A stretch of DNA of 18,931 nt from CAZJYT01 sp964550325 (GTDB taxonomy: Bacteria > Patescibacteriota > Minisyncoccia > Minisyncoccales > CAZJYT01), in the NCBI GenBank assembly GCA_964550325.1, contig CAZJYT010000014.1:1-18931 (forward strand), in the 5' to 3' direction. This document shows, piece by piece, positions 1 through 6,332 of this stretch. The first letter of the stretch is position 1. Every line of letters begins with the position of its first letter. The notes under the pieces were generated by a model that was given only the letters and a program-made list of their open reading frames with translations, did no database searches and had not been told where the DNA came from. The position numbers and the translations under genes are program-made.

Positions 1-42
1 ATCGAAGAAATAATTAGTGAAAAAGAAAAATCTTCCTTTTAA
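1..42 (+). CDS. 3' end of an unknown gene (partial)
   Basis: An open frame enters from the left edge and encodes 13 residues (IEEIISEKEKSSF) before a TAA at 40-42. The next gene's ribosome binding site follows at once, so the two probably share a transcript. Too little remains to assign a function. Confidence 0.5.
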   Translation: MEEIISEKEKSSF

Positions 43-56
43 AGGAGGGTGACAAA

Positions 57-341
57 ATGAATAAGCTTTATTTTATCATCTCAGGTGGTGTTTTGCTTTA
101 TTTTTTTGATGAAGATATAATAGAAAAAAGTGAAAATAAAATAAAACTAAAAAAAGCTTTTTATCTTATTTCTCAAACCTCACCGATAATGACAGCACAG
201 GGTCCCACTTTAAATATCATGACTTTAACTTTTAGATTTGATAATGTAGAATTAAGGTATGCAGGATTTGGGGAAGTGCCTGAAGATTCAGCTATTTATA
301 AAGCTATCATGCAGAATCAGACAGGTTTAAGTTTAGTTTAA
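57..341 (+). CDS. Small unknown protein (94 aa)
   Basis: I do not recognise this protein. The start is well supported: AAAGGAGGGTGA lies just upstream of the ATG. Residues 5-17 are hydrophobic (FIISGGVLLYFF), but they are soon followed by charged residues, so this looks more like a beta strand of a soluble domain than a membrane helix. The middle (about 45-70) alternates hydrophobic and polar residues as in beta strands. It is cotranscribed with the nuclease gene at 406 and lies on the strand opposite to the large structural block. Confidence 0.7.
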   Translation: MNKLYFIISGGVLLYFFDEDIIEKSENKIKLKKAFYLISQTSPIMTAQGPTLNIMTLTFRFDNVELRYAGFGEVPEDSAIYKAIMQNQTGLSLV

Positions 342-342
342 G

Positions 343-399
343 TTACAACCCTTAAGACCCTTGGGGCTTTTAATTTTACAACCCTTGCCCCAAAGGGTT
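343..399 (+). promoter_or_regulatory. Overlapping hairpins ahead of the nuclease gene
   Basis: The 11-base direct repeat TTACAACCCTT occurs at 343-353 and 376-386. The second copy forms a perfect 7-bp stem with 393-399 (AACCCTT, loop GCCCCA, AAGGGTT). A competing longer stem pairs 357-367 with 387-398, with one bulged A. The SD-like AAAGGG at 392-397 is inside both stems, so translation of the gene starting at 406 could be controlled, or this may be a weak terminator between the genes. Regulation is inferred from base pairing only. Confidence 0.4.
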
Positions 400-405
400 T
401 TAAAA

Positions 406-759
406 ATGAAAAAAAAGTATAAAACAGGAACAAAATACGAATACAAAGCTAAAAAAGAACTTGAAAAAGAAGGTTATCTTGTTATCAGATCTGCTGGTTC
501 GCATTCTCCTTTTGATTTAATCGCTTTAGGTGCTTTAGAAGTTATTTTTATTCAAATCAAAAAATGCAAAATTTTAAAAGAAGCAGAAAAAGCTATTAAA
601 AATTTTAAAAAGAAAATGAAAAAACTTGATAAACTTTATGATATAGAAAAAGCAGTTGATAAAGATATAAATTTTTCTATCTGGATTTGGGTTGAAAGAA
701 AAGGATGGATAAAATACAAATATTTAGAAGAAAAATATTACGAAGAACCAGATTATTAA
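406..759 (+). CDS. PD-(D/E)XK nuclease, Holliday-junction-resolvase (Hjc)/Mrr-like
   Basis: I take the ATG at 406 as the start (117 aa); the frame can be extended upstream to a TTG at 361, but that would run through the hairpin region. The fold is suggested by GTKYEYKAKKELEKEGY (residues 8-24), RSAGSHSPFDLIAL (28-41) and IFIQIKK (47-53). This matches the order seen in archaeal Hjc-type resolvases: an N-terminal Glu (E12), then Asp (D37), then a strand ending in x-K (K52). The usual Glu of E-x-K is Gln here (Q50), a variant familiar from Mrr-like nucleases. Likely roles are resolving branched DNA during virus replication or cutting DNA. It follows the 94-aa gene on the same strand and is convergent with the large minus-strand gene. 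Confidence 0.65.
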   Translation: MKKKYKTGTKYEYKAKKELEKEGYLVIRSAGSHSPFDLIALGALEVIFIQIKKCKILKEAEKAIKNFKKKMKKLDKLYDIEKAVDKDINFSIWIWVERKGWIKYKYLEEKYYEEPDY

Positions 760-782
760 ATAGAAAATGCCTTTAAAATTAG

Positions 783-860
783 TTCAGAATAAAAAGAAAA
801 TATAAAACAAATAACTTTTACTATTCTTTTTTAAAAAATTCAAAATACGCTTATTCTGAA
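783..860. repeat. 10-bp inverted repeat between convergent genes
   Basis: TTCAGAATAA at 783-792 is the perfect reverse complement of TTATTCTGAA at 851-860, which includes the stop codon of the minus-strand gene. The 58 bases between are AT-rich, with runs of T on both strands. It sits where two transcripts converge, so it may help end transcription in both directions, but the long loop makes a classical terminator doubtful. Confidence 0.3.
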
Positions 861-3307
861 GCCCTTTGGGAAGATTGCAATAGTAATAATCCACCCAAAA
901 CAGCAATAGGCAAAATTGGCATTATTGCTTTAAGTTCTTCTTTTGCTTTCATTTGAGAAGCTTTTTCTATTTCTTTTTCTAAAACTTTTTCAACTTGAGG
1001 TAATTGTTCCTTTAATTTCTGGTAATAAACAACTTTTTCAGGATAAGTTTTTGGTTCCTCGGAGATAATTTTTGAAACATCTATAACTTTTTTACCTACT
1101 ATTGTTGTTAACTTATCTTCCATTTCAAATAATTTTTTTATTTTAGGTTCAACACTTTCTTTTAACTTTTCTAAAGTGGTTTTTATTTCATTTTTCTTTT
1201 CTTTAATTGCTTTTAAACCTTTTATCAATTCATTTTTTAAATTTTCATAATATTCAATTTGTGCAGTAACTGGCAAGCCAGTAGGAACAGCAGGTAAAAC
1301 TTTTTCCACATCTACAACTTTTTTACCATAGAGTTTGTTTAGCTCTTCAGCCTCTTTAGTAAATTCTTTTTTTAATTTTTCAACTTCAGGCTTAACTTTT
1401 TTCAATTTTTCTAAAGCAGTTGTTATTTCTTTTTTCTTTTCTTTTATCATTGTTATACTCTTTACCAATTCACTTTTTAAATTTCTACAATATTCAACCT
1501 GCTTAGCAATTGATAAAGCTACAGGGATTGTAGGTGGTAATACTTTAGCTACATCTATAACCTTTTTACCATAAAGTTTATTTAGTTCTTCAGCTTCTTT
1601 AACAAGTTCTTTTTTAAGCTTTTCAATCTCAGGTTTAATAGTTTCTAATTCTTTTCCATATGTTTTAATTTCTTTTATTGTTTGTGGTAATTCTTCTTTT
1701 TCTTTAATTAAAAATGCTTCATATTTTTGCCACCATAAAGGACCTAATGCTGGAAGAGGGAAAACATATTCTTTTCCTGTATAGGCTTTATATAAACTTG
1801 ATACTTGTTTTTCCAAAGGTTCTACTTCTTTTTTAAGTTTAGCAATTTTATTTGTTAAGTCTAAATAATTTGGTATTTCTTTTTGTATAAATTCTTTTCT
1901 TTTCATACCAGCAATTCTGGCATAAAAGGCTAAATATTCTCCTGGATAAATAAAATCAAAAAGATAAAAATTTTTGCCAACTTTTCCACTGCTATAAACA
2001 TAAGCCATATATAAAGTTTGAGCTTTTATCCAAGCTGGTTGCCCTATTAATCTAAAAAATATATTAAAATAAGAATAAGCTCCAAGATCAAAAAGATAAT
2101 AAAGAGCAAGTAAATATTTTGAAGGATTACTATCAACAAAATCAAGAAAAACTTTATTAAAGGTTAAAGGTGCTTTATATTCACCTATTTTATACCATAC
2201 TCTTCTTTTACTTTTTTCTTTGAGTTTTGGTTTAGCATAAAAATTTGAAAAAGATAAAACAATTTCTTTGGCTCTTTTTTTGATATAATTTTCAAAATTT
2301 TTTTTAAATGGAACTTTTATATTATCTACATAATCTATTGCAAGTAAAGCTTTAAACCATCCATTTATTTCATTTTTATATTGAGGATATTTTTTAAAAA
2401 ATTCATCTAAAACAGTATTAAAAAACTCAAATGCTGCTGGTTTAGGAATACATACTTCTTCTATACTAAGTCCATAATATGGTCTTTCACATGAAGTTCG
2501 ATAAGGACGAAACCAACGGCGGTGTTTCCATTCTAAACATAATTTAACTATACATTCTTTTTTTTGTTTTTTTTCACATAACAACTTTTTAATAGCATCG
2601 TAATATTTATTTGGAATATAAAATTCAATTGCTCCATGAGGATTAACAAACCCTTTAATATTTTTATTTTTTTCTGGATCAGGATGAACAATCCCTAAAT
2701 CCTTTCCTATTGGAGAAATACCCTCTTCTTTTATTATATCACGAGGAGATGCAAATAAACCATATACTAAATTTTCAGTCCATACTGGAGGAGCTGGAGG
2801 AAATCCGTGAGGTATTACTTTACGCCAACGAATAGTAGTAAAAACTGGTTTTAATTCATATCTCCATCCTCTTTTTTCAAATAATTTTTTTGCTAATATT
2901 CTACCATAATCATCGATACGCATTTTATCGGGTAATACAAATCCATAATCAGGATAAGCATAAAGATGTTTAGGAGCAAAACAAAGCCCCATACCTTTAT
3001 ATCTTGATATAAACCTTGGATAAGTATCACTTTTTAATCTATTTTCTGGAGGCATATTACCATAAATTAAATGTAAAGTTTGATGAATTTCGCTTTTTAC
3101 TTTAAAAGGTAAAGGGTGAATAACAGTATATATTTTATCTGTTATAGGAGCCCAAATTTCTCTAACCCAAATAGTAGGATCAAGCCAAGTGAGACTTGAA
3201 TTAGGCTTTTTTGTTTTTAAAAAATTTAAAAAATCCTGTCTTATTTTTTGCTGATAAGGAGAAAGAGTATAATTCCCTAATAAAACATCTATAATTTTAA
3301 ATTGCAT
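851..3307 (-). CDS. Large coiled-coil protein with C-terminal membrane anchor (818 aa), probable virion protein
   Basis: I do not recognise a family. Residues 1-460 form a globular, aromatic- and proline-rich part with several Cys (for example in KKLLCEKKQKKECIVKLCLEW). From about 468 to 785 the protein is Lys/Glu-rich coiled coil containing three copies of an 81-residue unit. Residues about 790-812 (IMPILPIAVLGGLLLLQ) form a membrane helix followed by a short tail. A long coiled coil anchored at its C-terminus suggests a virion or envelope-spanning structural protein. The start has no convincing ribosome binding site; it lies 24 bases after the upstream gene on the same strand, so translational coupling is possible. 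The function is inferred from architecture only. Confidence 0.7.
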   Translation of the reverse strand: MQFKIIDVLLGNYTLSPYQQKIRQDFLNFLKTKKPNSSLTWLDPTIWVREIWAPITDKIYTVIHPLPFKVKSEIHQTLHLIYGNMPPENRLKSDTYPRFISRYKGMGLCFAPKHLYAYPDYGFVLPDKMRIDDYGRILAKKLFEKRGWRYELKPVFTTIRWRKVIPHGFPPAPPVWTENLVYGLFASPRDIIKEEGISPIGKDLGIVHPDPEKNKNIKGFVNPHGAIEFYIPNKYYDAIKKLLCEKKQKKECIVKLCLEWKHRRWFRPYRTSCERPYYGLSIEEVCIPKPAAFEFFNTVLDEFFKKYPQYKNEINGWFKALLAIDYVDNIKVPFKKNFENYIKKRAKEIVLSFSNFYAKPKLKEKSKRRVWYKIGEYKAPLTFNKVFLDFVDSNPSKYLLALYYLFDLGAYSYFNIFFRLIGQPAWIKAQTLYMAYVYSSGKVGKNFYLFDFIYPGEYLAFYARIAGMKRKEFIQKEIPNYLDLTNKIAKLKKEVEPLEKQVSSLYKAYTGKEYVFPLPALGPLWWQKYEAFLIKEKEELPQTIKEIKTYGKELETIKPEIEKLKKELVKEAEELNKLYGKKVIDVAKVLPPTIPVALSIAKQVEYCRNLKSELVKSITMIKEKKKEITTALEKLKKVKPEVEKLKKEFTKEAEELNKLYGKKVVDVEKVLPAVPTGLPVTAQIEYYENLKNELIKGLKAIKEKKNEIKTTLEKLKESVEPKIKKLFEMEDKLTTIVGKKVIDVSKIISEEPKTYPEKVVYYQKLKEQLPQVEKVLEKEIEKASQMKAKEELKAIMPILPIAVLGGLLLLQSSQRASE
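1037..1636 (-). repeat. Three 81-aa coiled-coil repeats inside the 818-aa protein
   Basis: The units begin at residues 558, 639 and 720, exactly 81 residues apart. Copies 1 and 2 share the block EAEELNKLYGKKV(I/V)DV followed by KVLP. Copy 3 is diverged but keeps GKKVIDVSKI. A more distant relative of the unit (SSLYKAYTGKEY) lies near residue 500. This suggests tandem duplication of a helical hairpin that sets the length of a stalk. Confidence 0.75.
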
Positions 3308-3331
3308 TTTAAAAAGTTAATTTAAAAAAAT

Positions 3332-3604
3332 TTATTTACTTTCCTCTTCTTCGAGTTTCAAAACCTCTCCAGAAACTCTACTTTTTTCTTCTTCAGAAGC
3401 CCCCTCAGGAACTTCTATAGGATATATTTCTATTTTTACTTCATAATCTTTTTTTGCTTTTAAAACAATATAAGGAGGTTCAAGTTTTTCAATTTTAATA
3501 TAGCTTGGAGCTTTTGAATAAACCTTAACATGAGCTGGTGCTTTAAAATTTTCATTATAATATGTATTAAGACCCTCAAAAACTTTAATTTCAGTTTGAA
3601 TCAT
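3332..3604 (-). CDS. Small unknown protein (90 aa)
   Basis: Not recognised. A clear AAGGAGGTG lies upstream of the ATG. Residues 20-65 alternate hydrophobic and charged residues (VKVYSKAPSYIKIEKLEPPYIVL), as in a small beta-sandwich; the last 20 residues are strongly acidic (SEEEKSRVSGEVLKLEEEES). It lies between the 218-aa structural gene and the 818-aa gene and is probably cotranscribed with both, so a minor virion or assembly role is plausible but unsupported. Confidence 0.65.
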   Translation of the reverse strand: MIQTEIKVFEGLNTYYNENFKAPAHVKVYSKAPSYIKIEKLEPPYIVLKAKKDYEVKIEIYPIEVPEGASEEEKSRVSGEVLKLEEEESK

Positions 3605-3641
3605 TTTATTTTTACACCTCCTTTATGAAATTTTTAAATTT

Positions 3642-4298
3642 TTAGACTCCAGATTTTTTAACAATAGAATGAGCAAGAGCTAAAACTTTAAAACTAATAG
3701 GTAGATTACCACTTGGTTTATTAATTGTAATATTAGAACTGTCCACACTTGAAAGATAAACAGCTTTTTTGCCAACCTCAGGAATCGTTATACTTACATC
3801 TACAGTAACAGAAGTAGAGGATTGATTAGATTTAGCATCGACATCTATAGATAAAAGTTTGTCAGAATCGGCGATAGCACTATCTATATCAGCATCAGCA
3901 ACTGCACTTGTTCCTGTAGCGGTTCCACTAACTGTAATTGAAGTAGCTGAAGCTGTTTCCCAATTGAAAGTAATTCTTGCAGTAACAGTTTCATCTGTTG
4001 CAAAAGTTCCACCAAATGTAACTAAGATTGTCCTTGGAATTAGAAAGCACTCATATCCAGCTGAAGGGGTTAAACTTATAGCATCTCCATAAGCATCACC
4101 TGTTCCAGGAGTTGGGCTTGCAGAAAGTTTTCTAATTCTTACCTCAGGAGATAGTGTTTCTGTAGGAATAATCCATACCCAAGGGCTGTCATCCATATTA
4201 TGTGCAATAGTTGCTGAAGTGTCATCAGCTGAATCCATGCTGACATTCCATTCTTTTGAATAAATGCCATTTCTTGCCAGTGTAATACTAACTGCCAT
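3642..4298 (-). CDS. Beta-rich structural protein (218 aa), target of three mini-array spacers
   Basis: A strong AAGGAGGGTGATG precedes the ATG. The composition is rich in Ser, Thr, Ala and Val, typical of phage beta-sandwich proteins. Residues about 58-180 (ASPTPGTGDAYGDAISLTP, then GGTFATDETVTARITF, then QSSTSVTVDVSI) match the C-terminal domain of the 294-aa fibre protein at 12055 and, more weakly, that of the 670-aa tailspike at 13440. The copies also match as DNA: 22 of 23 bases agree between 3804-3826 and 12088-12110. It is therefore likely to be a surface or fibre-associated virion protein. Three spacers of the adjacent array resemble codons 3-10, 21-33 and 46-51 of this gene, with nearly all differences synonymous. 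The exact structural role is unknown. Confidence 0.75.
   Translation of the reverse strand: MAVSITLARNGIYSKEWNVSMDSADDTSATIAHNMDDSPWVWIIPTETLSPEVRIRKLSASPTPGTGDAYGDAISLTPSAGYECFLIPRTILVTFGGTFATDETVTARITFNWETASATSITVSGTATGTSAVADADIDSAIADSDKLLSIDVDAKSNQSSTSVTVDVSITIPEVGKKAVYLSSVDSSNITINKPSGNLPISFKVLALAHSIVKKSGV
4146..4163 (-). other. Protospacer-like site for spacer 1
   Basis: 13 of 18 bases match spacer 1 (4402-4419). In the gene's frame the site reads T-E-T-L-S-P and the spacer reads T-E-T-L-S-S. Before the final codon all base differences are synonymous. Read in the array's minus-strand orientation, the 5' flank is TTCCT. Confidence 0.5.
4202..4237 (-). other. Protospacer-like site for spacer 4
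   Basis: 29 of 36 bases match spacer 4. Both encode DSADDTSATIA. Differences include GAT/GAC, GAC/GAT, ATT/ATC and a serine codon switch TCA/AGT. Four of the mismatches are contiguous at positions 5-8 from the repeat-proximal end, so the carrier's own gene should be poorly recognised. The 5' flank in the array's orientation is CAGCA. Confidence 0.85.
4270..4291 (+). other. Protospacer-like site for spacer 3
   Basis: 18 of 22 bases match the reverse complement of spacer 3 (4515-4536). In the gene's frame both encode SITLAR, with four synonymous differences. The site covers the first codons of the 218-aa gene. The 5' flank in the array's orientation is TGCCA. Confidence 0.75.
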
Positions 4299-4321
4299 TT
4301 ACATCACCCTCCTTTTTTTGA

Positions 4322-4355
4322 TTTTTAAAAAATTTTAACATAAAATTTTTAAAAA
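4322..4355. repeat. AT-only imperfect palindrome downstream of the array
   Basis: The left arm 4322-4337 pairs with the right arm 4341-4355 around the loop ACA, with one bulged A. It lies between the degenerate terminal repeat of the array and the ribosome binding site of the 218-aa gene. It could mark the 3' end of the array transcript, but such palindromes arise easily in AT-rich DNA. Confidence 0.35.
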
Positions 4356-4372
4356 GTCAAACAAAAGAAGCT

Positions 4373-4630
4373 CTCAGGGAAATCCAAAGATAATCTCAAA
4401 CGGAAGATAAAGTTTCAGTCTCGGGGAAACTCAAAAATCTTCTCAAACTTGGTATCTTGGCTTTAAAAACTGGAACCTAATTATCCTCGGGGAAACTTAA
4501 AAATTTTCTCAAACTTAGCATCACATTAGCAAGAAACTCGGGGAAACTCAAAAATCTTCTCAACCCTGCGATAGTTGCTGAAGTATCATCAGCACTGTCC
4601 ACTCGGGGAAACTCAAAAATCTTCTCAAAC
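4373..4630 (-). CRISPR. Virus-borne mini-CRISPR array: five repeats, four spacers
   Basis: Repeats are at 4373-4401, 4420-4448, 4486-4514, 4537-4564 and 4602-4630. On the plus strand the 29-bp consensus begins CTCGGGGAAACTC and ends TCTTCTCAAAC. The second and fifth copies are identical. The third has two changes, the fourth lacks one A, and the first is degenerate (23/29). Spacers are 18, 37, 22 and 37 nt from left to right. A degenerate terminal repeat usually marks the leader-distal end, so the array probably reads on the minus strand from the nuclease side, with the repeat starting GTTTGAG and ending CCCCGAG. All four spacers resemble coding sequence in this window. No cas1, cas2 or multi-subunit cas genes are present. 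Repeat and spacer lengths would suit a host type I-B-like system as well as the neighbouring RuvC nuclease. Confidence 0.9.
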
Positions 4631-4688
4631 CGTTTTCAAATTTCAAAAATTTTCTAATTTTTCAAAGATCAAATTTTAAATTTTTGCG
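4631..4688 (-). promoter_or_regulatory. Candidate array leader
   Basis: These 58 bases between the nuclease stop codon and the first repeat (in minus-strand order) are almost pure A/T and contain no ORF. The position suits a leader, but I see no convincing -10/-35 pair. The array may instead be transcribed by read-through from the nuclease gene. Confidence 0.35.
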
Positions 4689-6332
4689 TCAATCCAATAG
4701 CTTTTCAAAAATGTTTAATTGTTTATTAAATTTATAAAAACTTCGCCCCCACCCCGAGTTGGGAGCTAACCCTTTCACCGCCCTTACCCAATCCCCTGTT
4801 ATTAAAATCGGTTTTAGGGGAGAAAAATCCCTGCAAGTTCCGTTAACTTGCAAGAATTTTTCAAGGTAAGGGACGATGAGAGCTGCGGAAAGCACTCGCC
4901 AGCTTTTTAGCAAGCCCGAAAGCTTGCCCCTCACTCGTTCCTTCTGTAGGTTAACGAGATTTTGGGTAGCTGGCTCACGCTTCCCGCTTTTTAAATCTTT
5001 TAAATGTTTTTTCAGTAAATTTAATTCATTTTTTAATTTTTTAAGTTCGGTTTTTATTGCATTTCTTTTATATTTATTCTTTTCTTTATTTTTCTTTTCC
5101 TTAATTTCTTCTACTTTTTCTTCTAATTCAGCAATTGCATAACTTAAAAAATCTTCATCTTTAAGTAAATTTTTATAATTTTTAGGAATCTCTTCTTTAA
5201 ATCCTAAAGCCCTTCTTGCTATAACAAAAGCAGCTGCTGTATCTTTATCAATGTTATAAATAGGAGAGTATTTAAGTTTTCCAATTACTGAGGTATAATA
5301 AGGATTTACTTCTATAACTTCAATCCCCTCTCTCTTAGCGAGAGTTTTAATTTTTTCTAAAATATTTCTATAACAGAACTGTTGTAATCTTTTACGAAGT
5401 TTTGCTTTTCCACTACCTCTTTTCTCATTTTTTAATCCTTCTAATTTTTCTATTGCAATTGCTTTATTATTTTCTAAAGCATAATTAATAATTTCATGAG
5501 CTATTAACCATTCTAAATATTTTCTTTTATTTTTATTAGCATTAATTAATTCATGAAGACTAATTTTTTTATAGTCAAGAAGGTTACCATCTTTTGAAGA
5601 GGTAGCTAAAGCTAAATGGAAAGGACTTGCGTTGACATCAATTCCTATTATGCCATTTTCTTTTGTAATTTTTAATTCTTTTGGAACTTTTTCTTCATAA
5701 CTTATATGAGCATAAAGTTTACCATTTTTAGATAAAACTCTCACTGTATAAGGAAAATATCTTTCAGCATAAGATCCTTCAGAATTTTCAGCAGTTTCCA
5801 AATTCCAGATAAAATCAATCCATTTATCTTTTTCTCTTTTAACTTTTCTTATAATTTTTGCATAAATCCATTCTTTTTTACCTACATTTATTCTTAGATA
5901 CCAATCATTATTATTTTTAACAAGTCTTAAATTAGCATTCCCCTTTTTATATTTTCCGCCAACTGTATACAAAACTTTTTGCCTTTTTTCTTTCCATTTT
6001 TCTTTTAGCTTTTTTCTTCTTTTACCTGTTAAATACTTCTTAGATAGTTTTTCAAATAACAATCTTCCTCCAAAAATTACTTTTTTAGGATTTTGCTCTC
6101 TTTCTTTGCAAGATCTAATTAATGCTTTAGCTTCCCAGATAGCACTTTGGGCATATTGAGAATTTATATTAAATAAGTTCTGAATTTCTTTTCTTACATC
6201 ATTTTCATTTTTCTTTTCTAAAAGCCGATTATAAGCATATCTATAAGCAGAGCAATATCTTCGCATTAAATCATAAAGTTTTTCTAAATCTTCTTTATTT
6301 TCTATCTGAAGTCTTGCCTGTAGAGTAATCAT
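4689..6332 (-). CDS. tnpB: TnpB-like RuvC RNA-guided nuclease (547 aa) beside the mini-array
   Basis: This belongs to the IS200/IS605 OrfB/TnpB superfamily, the ancestors of type V Cas12 effectors. The RuvC-I motif is GIIGIDVNASPFHLAL (D232), RuvC-II is AIAIEKLEG (E295) and RuvC-III is DKDTAAAFVIARRALG (D364), so the active site looks intact. No CxxC zinc finger is seen; instead a Lys/Glu coiled coil (about 395-445) and a 100-residue C-terminal part follow, making it longer than the usual TnpB of about 400 aa. The N-terminal 220 residues are basic and probably bind guide RNA and DNA. The start overlaps the upstream 61-aa gene by 38 bases, with GGAGAAAATGAAAG ahead of the ATG. The 3' coding end (4741-4974) is about 51% G+C by hand count and strongly structured, as expected for an embedded omega-RNA. 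No tnpA transposase is nearby. It may be mobile, domesticated, or the effector of the array. Confidence 0.88.
   Translation of the reverse strand: MITLQARLQIENKEDLEKLYDLMRRYCSAYRYAYNRLLEKKNENDVRKEIQNLFNINSQYAQSAIWEAKALIRSCKEREQNPKKVIFGGRLLFEKLSKKYLTGKRRKKLKEKWKEKRQKVLYTVGGKYKKGNANLRLVKNNNDWYLRINVGKKEWIYAKIIRKVKREKDKWIDFIWNLETAENSEGSYAERYFPYTVRVLSKNGKLYAHISYEEKVPKELKITKENGIIGIDVNASPFHLALATSSKDGNLLDYKKISLHELINANKNKRKYLEWLIAHEIINYALENNKAIAIEKLEGLKNEKRGSGKAKLRKRLQQFCYRNILEKIKTLAKREGIEVIEVNPYYTSVIGKLKYSPIYNIDKDTAAAFVIARRALGFKEEIPKNYKNLLKDEDFLSYAIAELEEKVEEIKEKKNKEKNKYKRNAIKTELKKLKNELNLLKKHLKDLKSGKREPATQNLVNLQKERVRGKLSGLLKSWRVLSAALIVPYLEKFLQVNGTCRDFSPLKPILITGDWVRAVKGLAPNSGWGRSFYKFNKQLNIFEKLLD
4741..4974 (-). 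ncRNA. Omega-RNA-like structured region within the nuclease 3' end
   Basis: Read on the minus strand, a closing stem pairs 4968-4974 with 4898-4904 (GCCAGCT/AGCTGGC, 7 bp). It encloses two hairpins: 4953-4958 with 4934-4939 (CTCGTT/AACGAG) and 4922-4927 with 4910-4915 (GCAAGC/GCTTGC). Farther downstream are an 8-bp hairpin (4845-4852 with 4832-4839, TGCAAGTT/AACTTGCA) and a stem pairing 4816-4820 with 4794-4798. The region ends in a G-rich stretch at 4741-4760. TnpB guide scaffolds are known to overlap the 3' end of tnpB in this way. The stems are seen in the sequence; that the region acts as an omega-RNA or tracrRNA is inferred. Confidence 0.65.

Noticed and set aside
361..405. TTG start at 361 for the nuclease gene
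   Set aside because: The upstream codons lie in the hairpin region, lack a ribosome binding site and add 15 residues outside the conserved domain; the ATG at 406 fits better.
1335..1574. Antisense open frame inside the coiled-coil gene
   Set aside because: It mirrors the Lys/Glu codons of the minus-strand gene, giving Phe/Ser-rich nonsense, and has no ribosome binding site. The same holds for the plus-strand frames at 3859, 4876, 7055, 8184, 8682, 8707, 9128, 10010, 10842, 12208, 13681, 14481 and 16332.
4373..4630. Simple tandem repeat or insertion-sequence end instead of a CRISPR array
   Set aside because: Conserved units of 28-29 bp alternate with unrelated unique segments, the terminal copy is degenerate, and every unique segment matches viral coding sequence. 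A simple repeat does not predict this.
4373..4630. Spacers taken from this same genome (self-targeting)
   Set aside because: Identity is only about 72-82% and the differences are almost all synonymous, which points to a diverged ortholog rather than to self-acquisition followed by random spacer decay.
4687..4692. TTGACG as the -35 box of an array promoter
   Set aside because: No acceptable -10 box lies 15-19 bases downstream (ATCTTT at 17 bases spacing).
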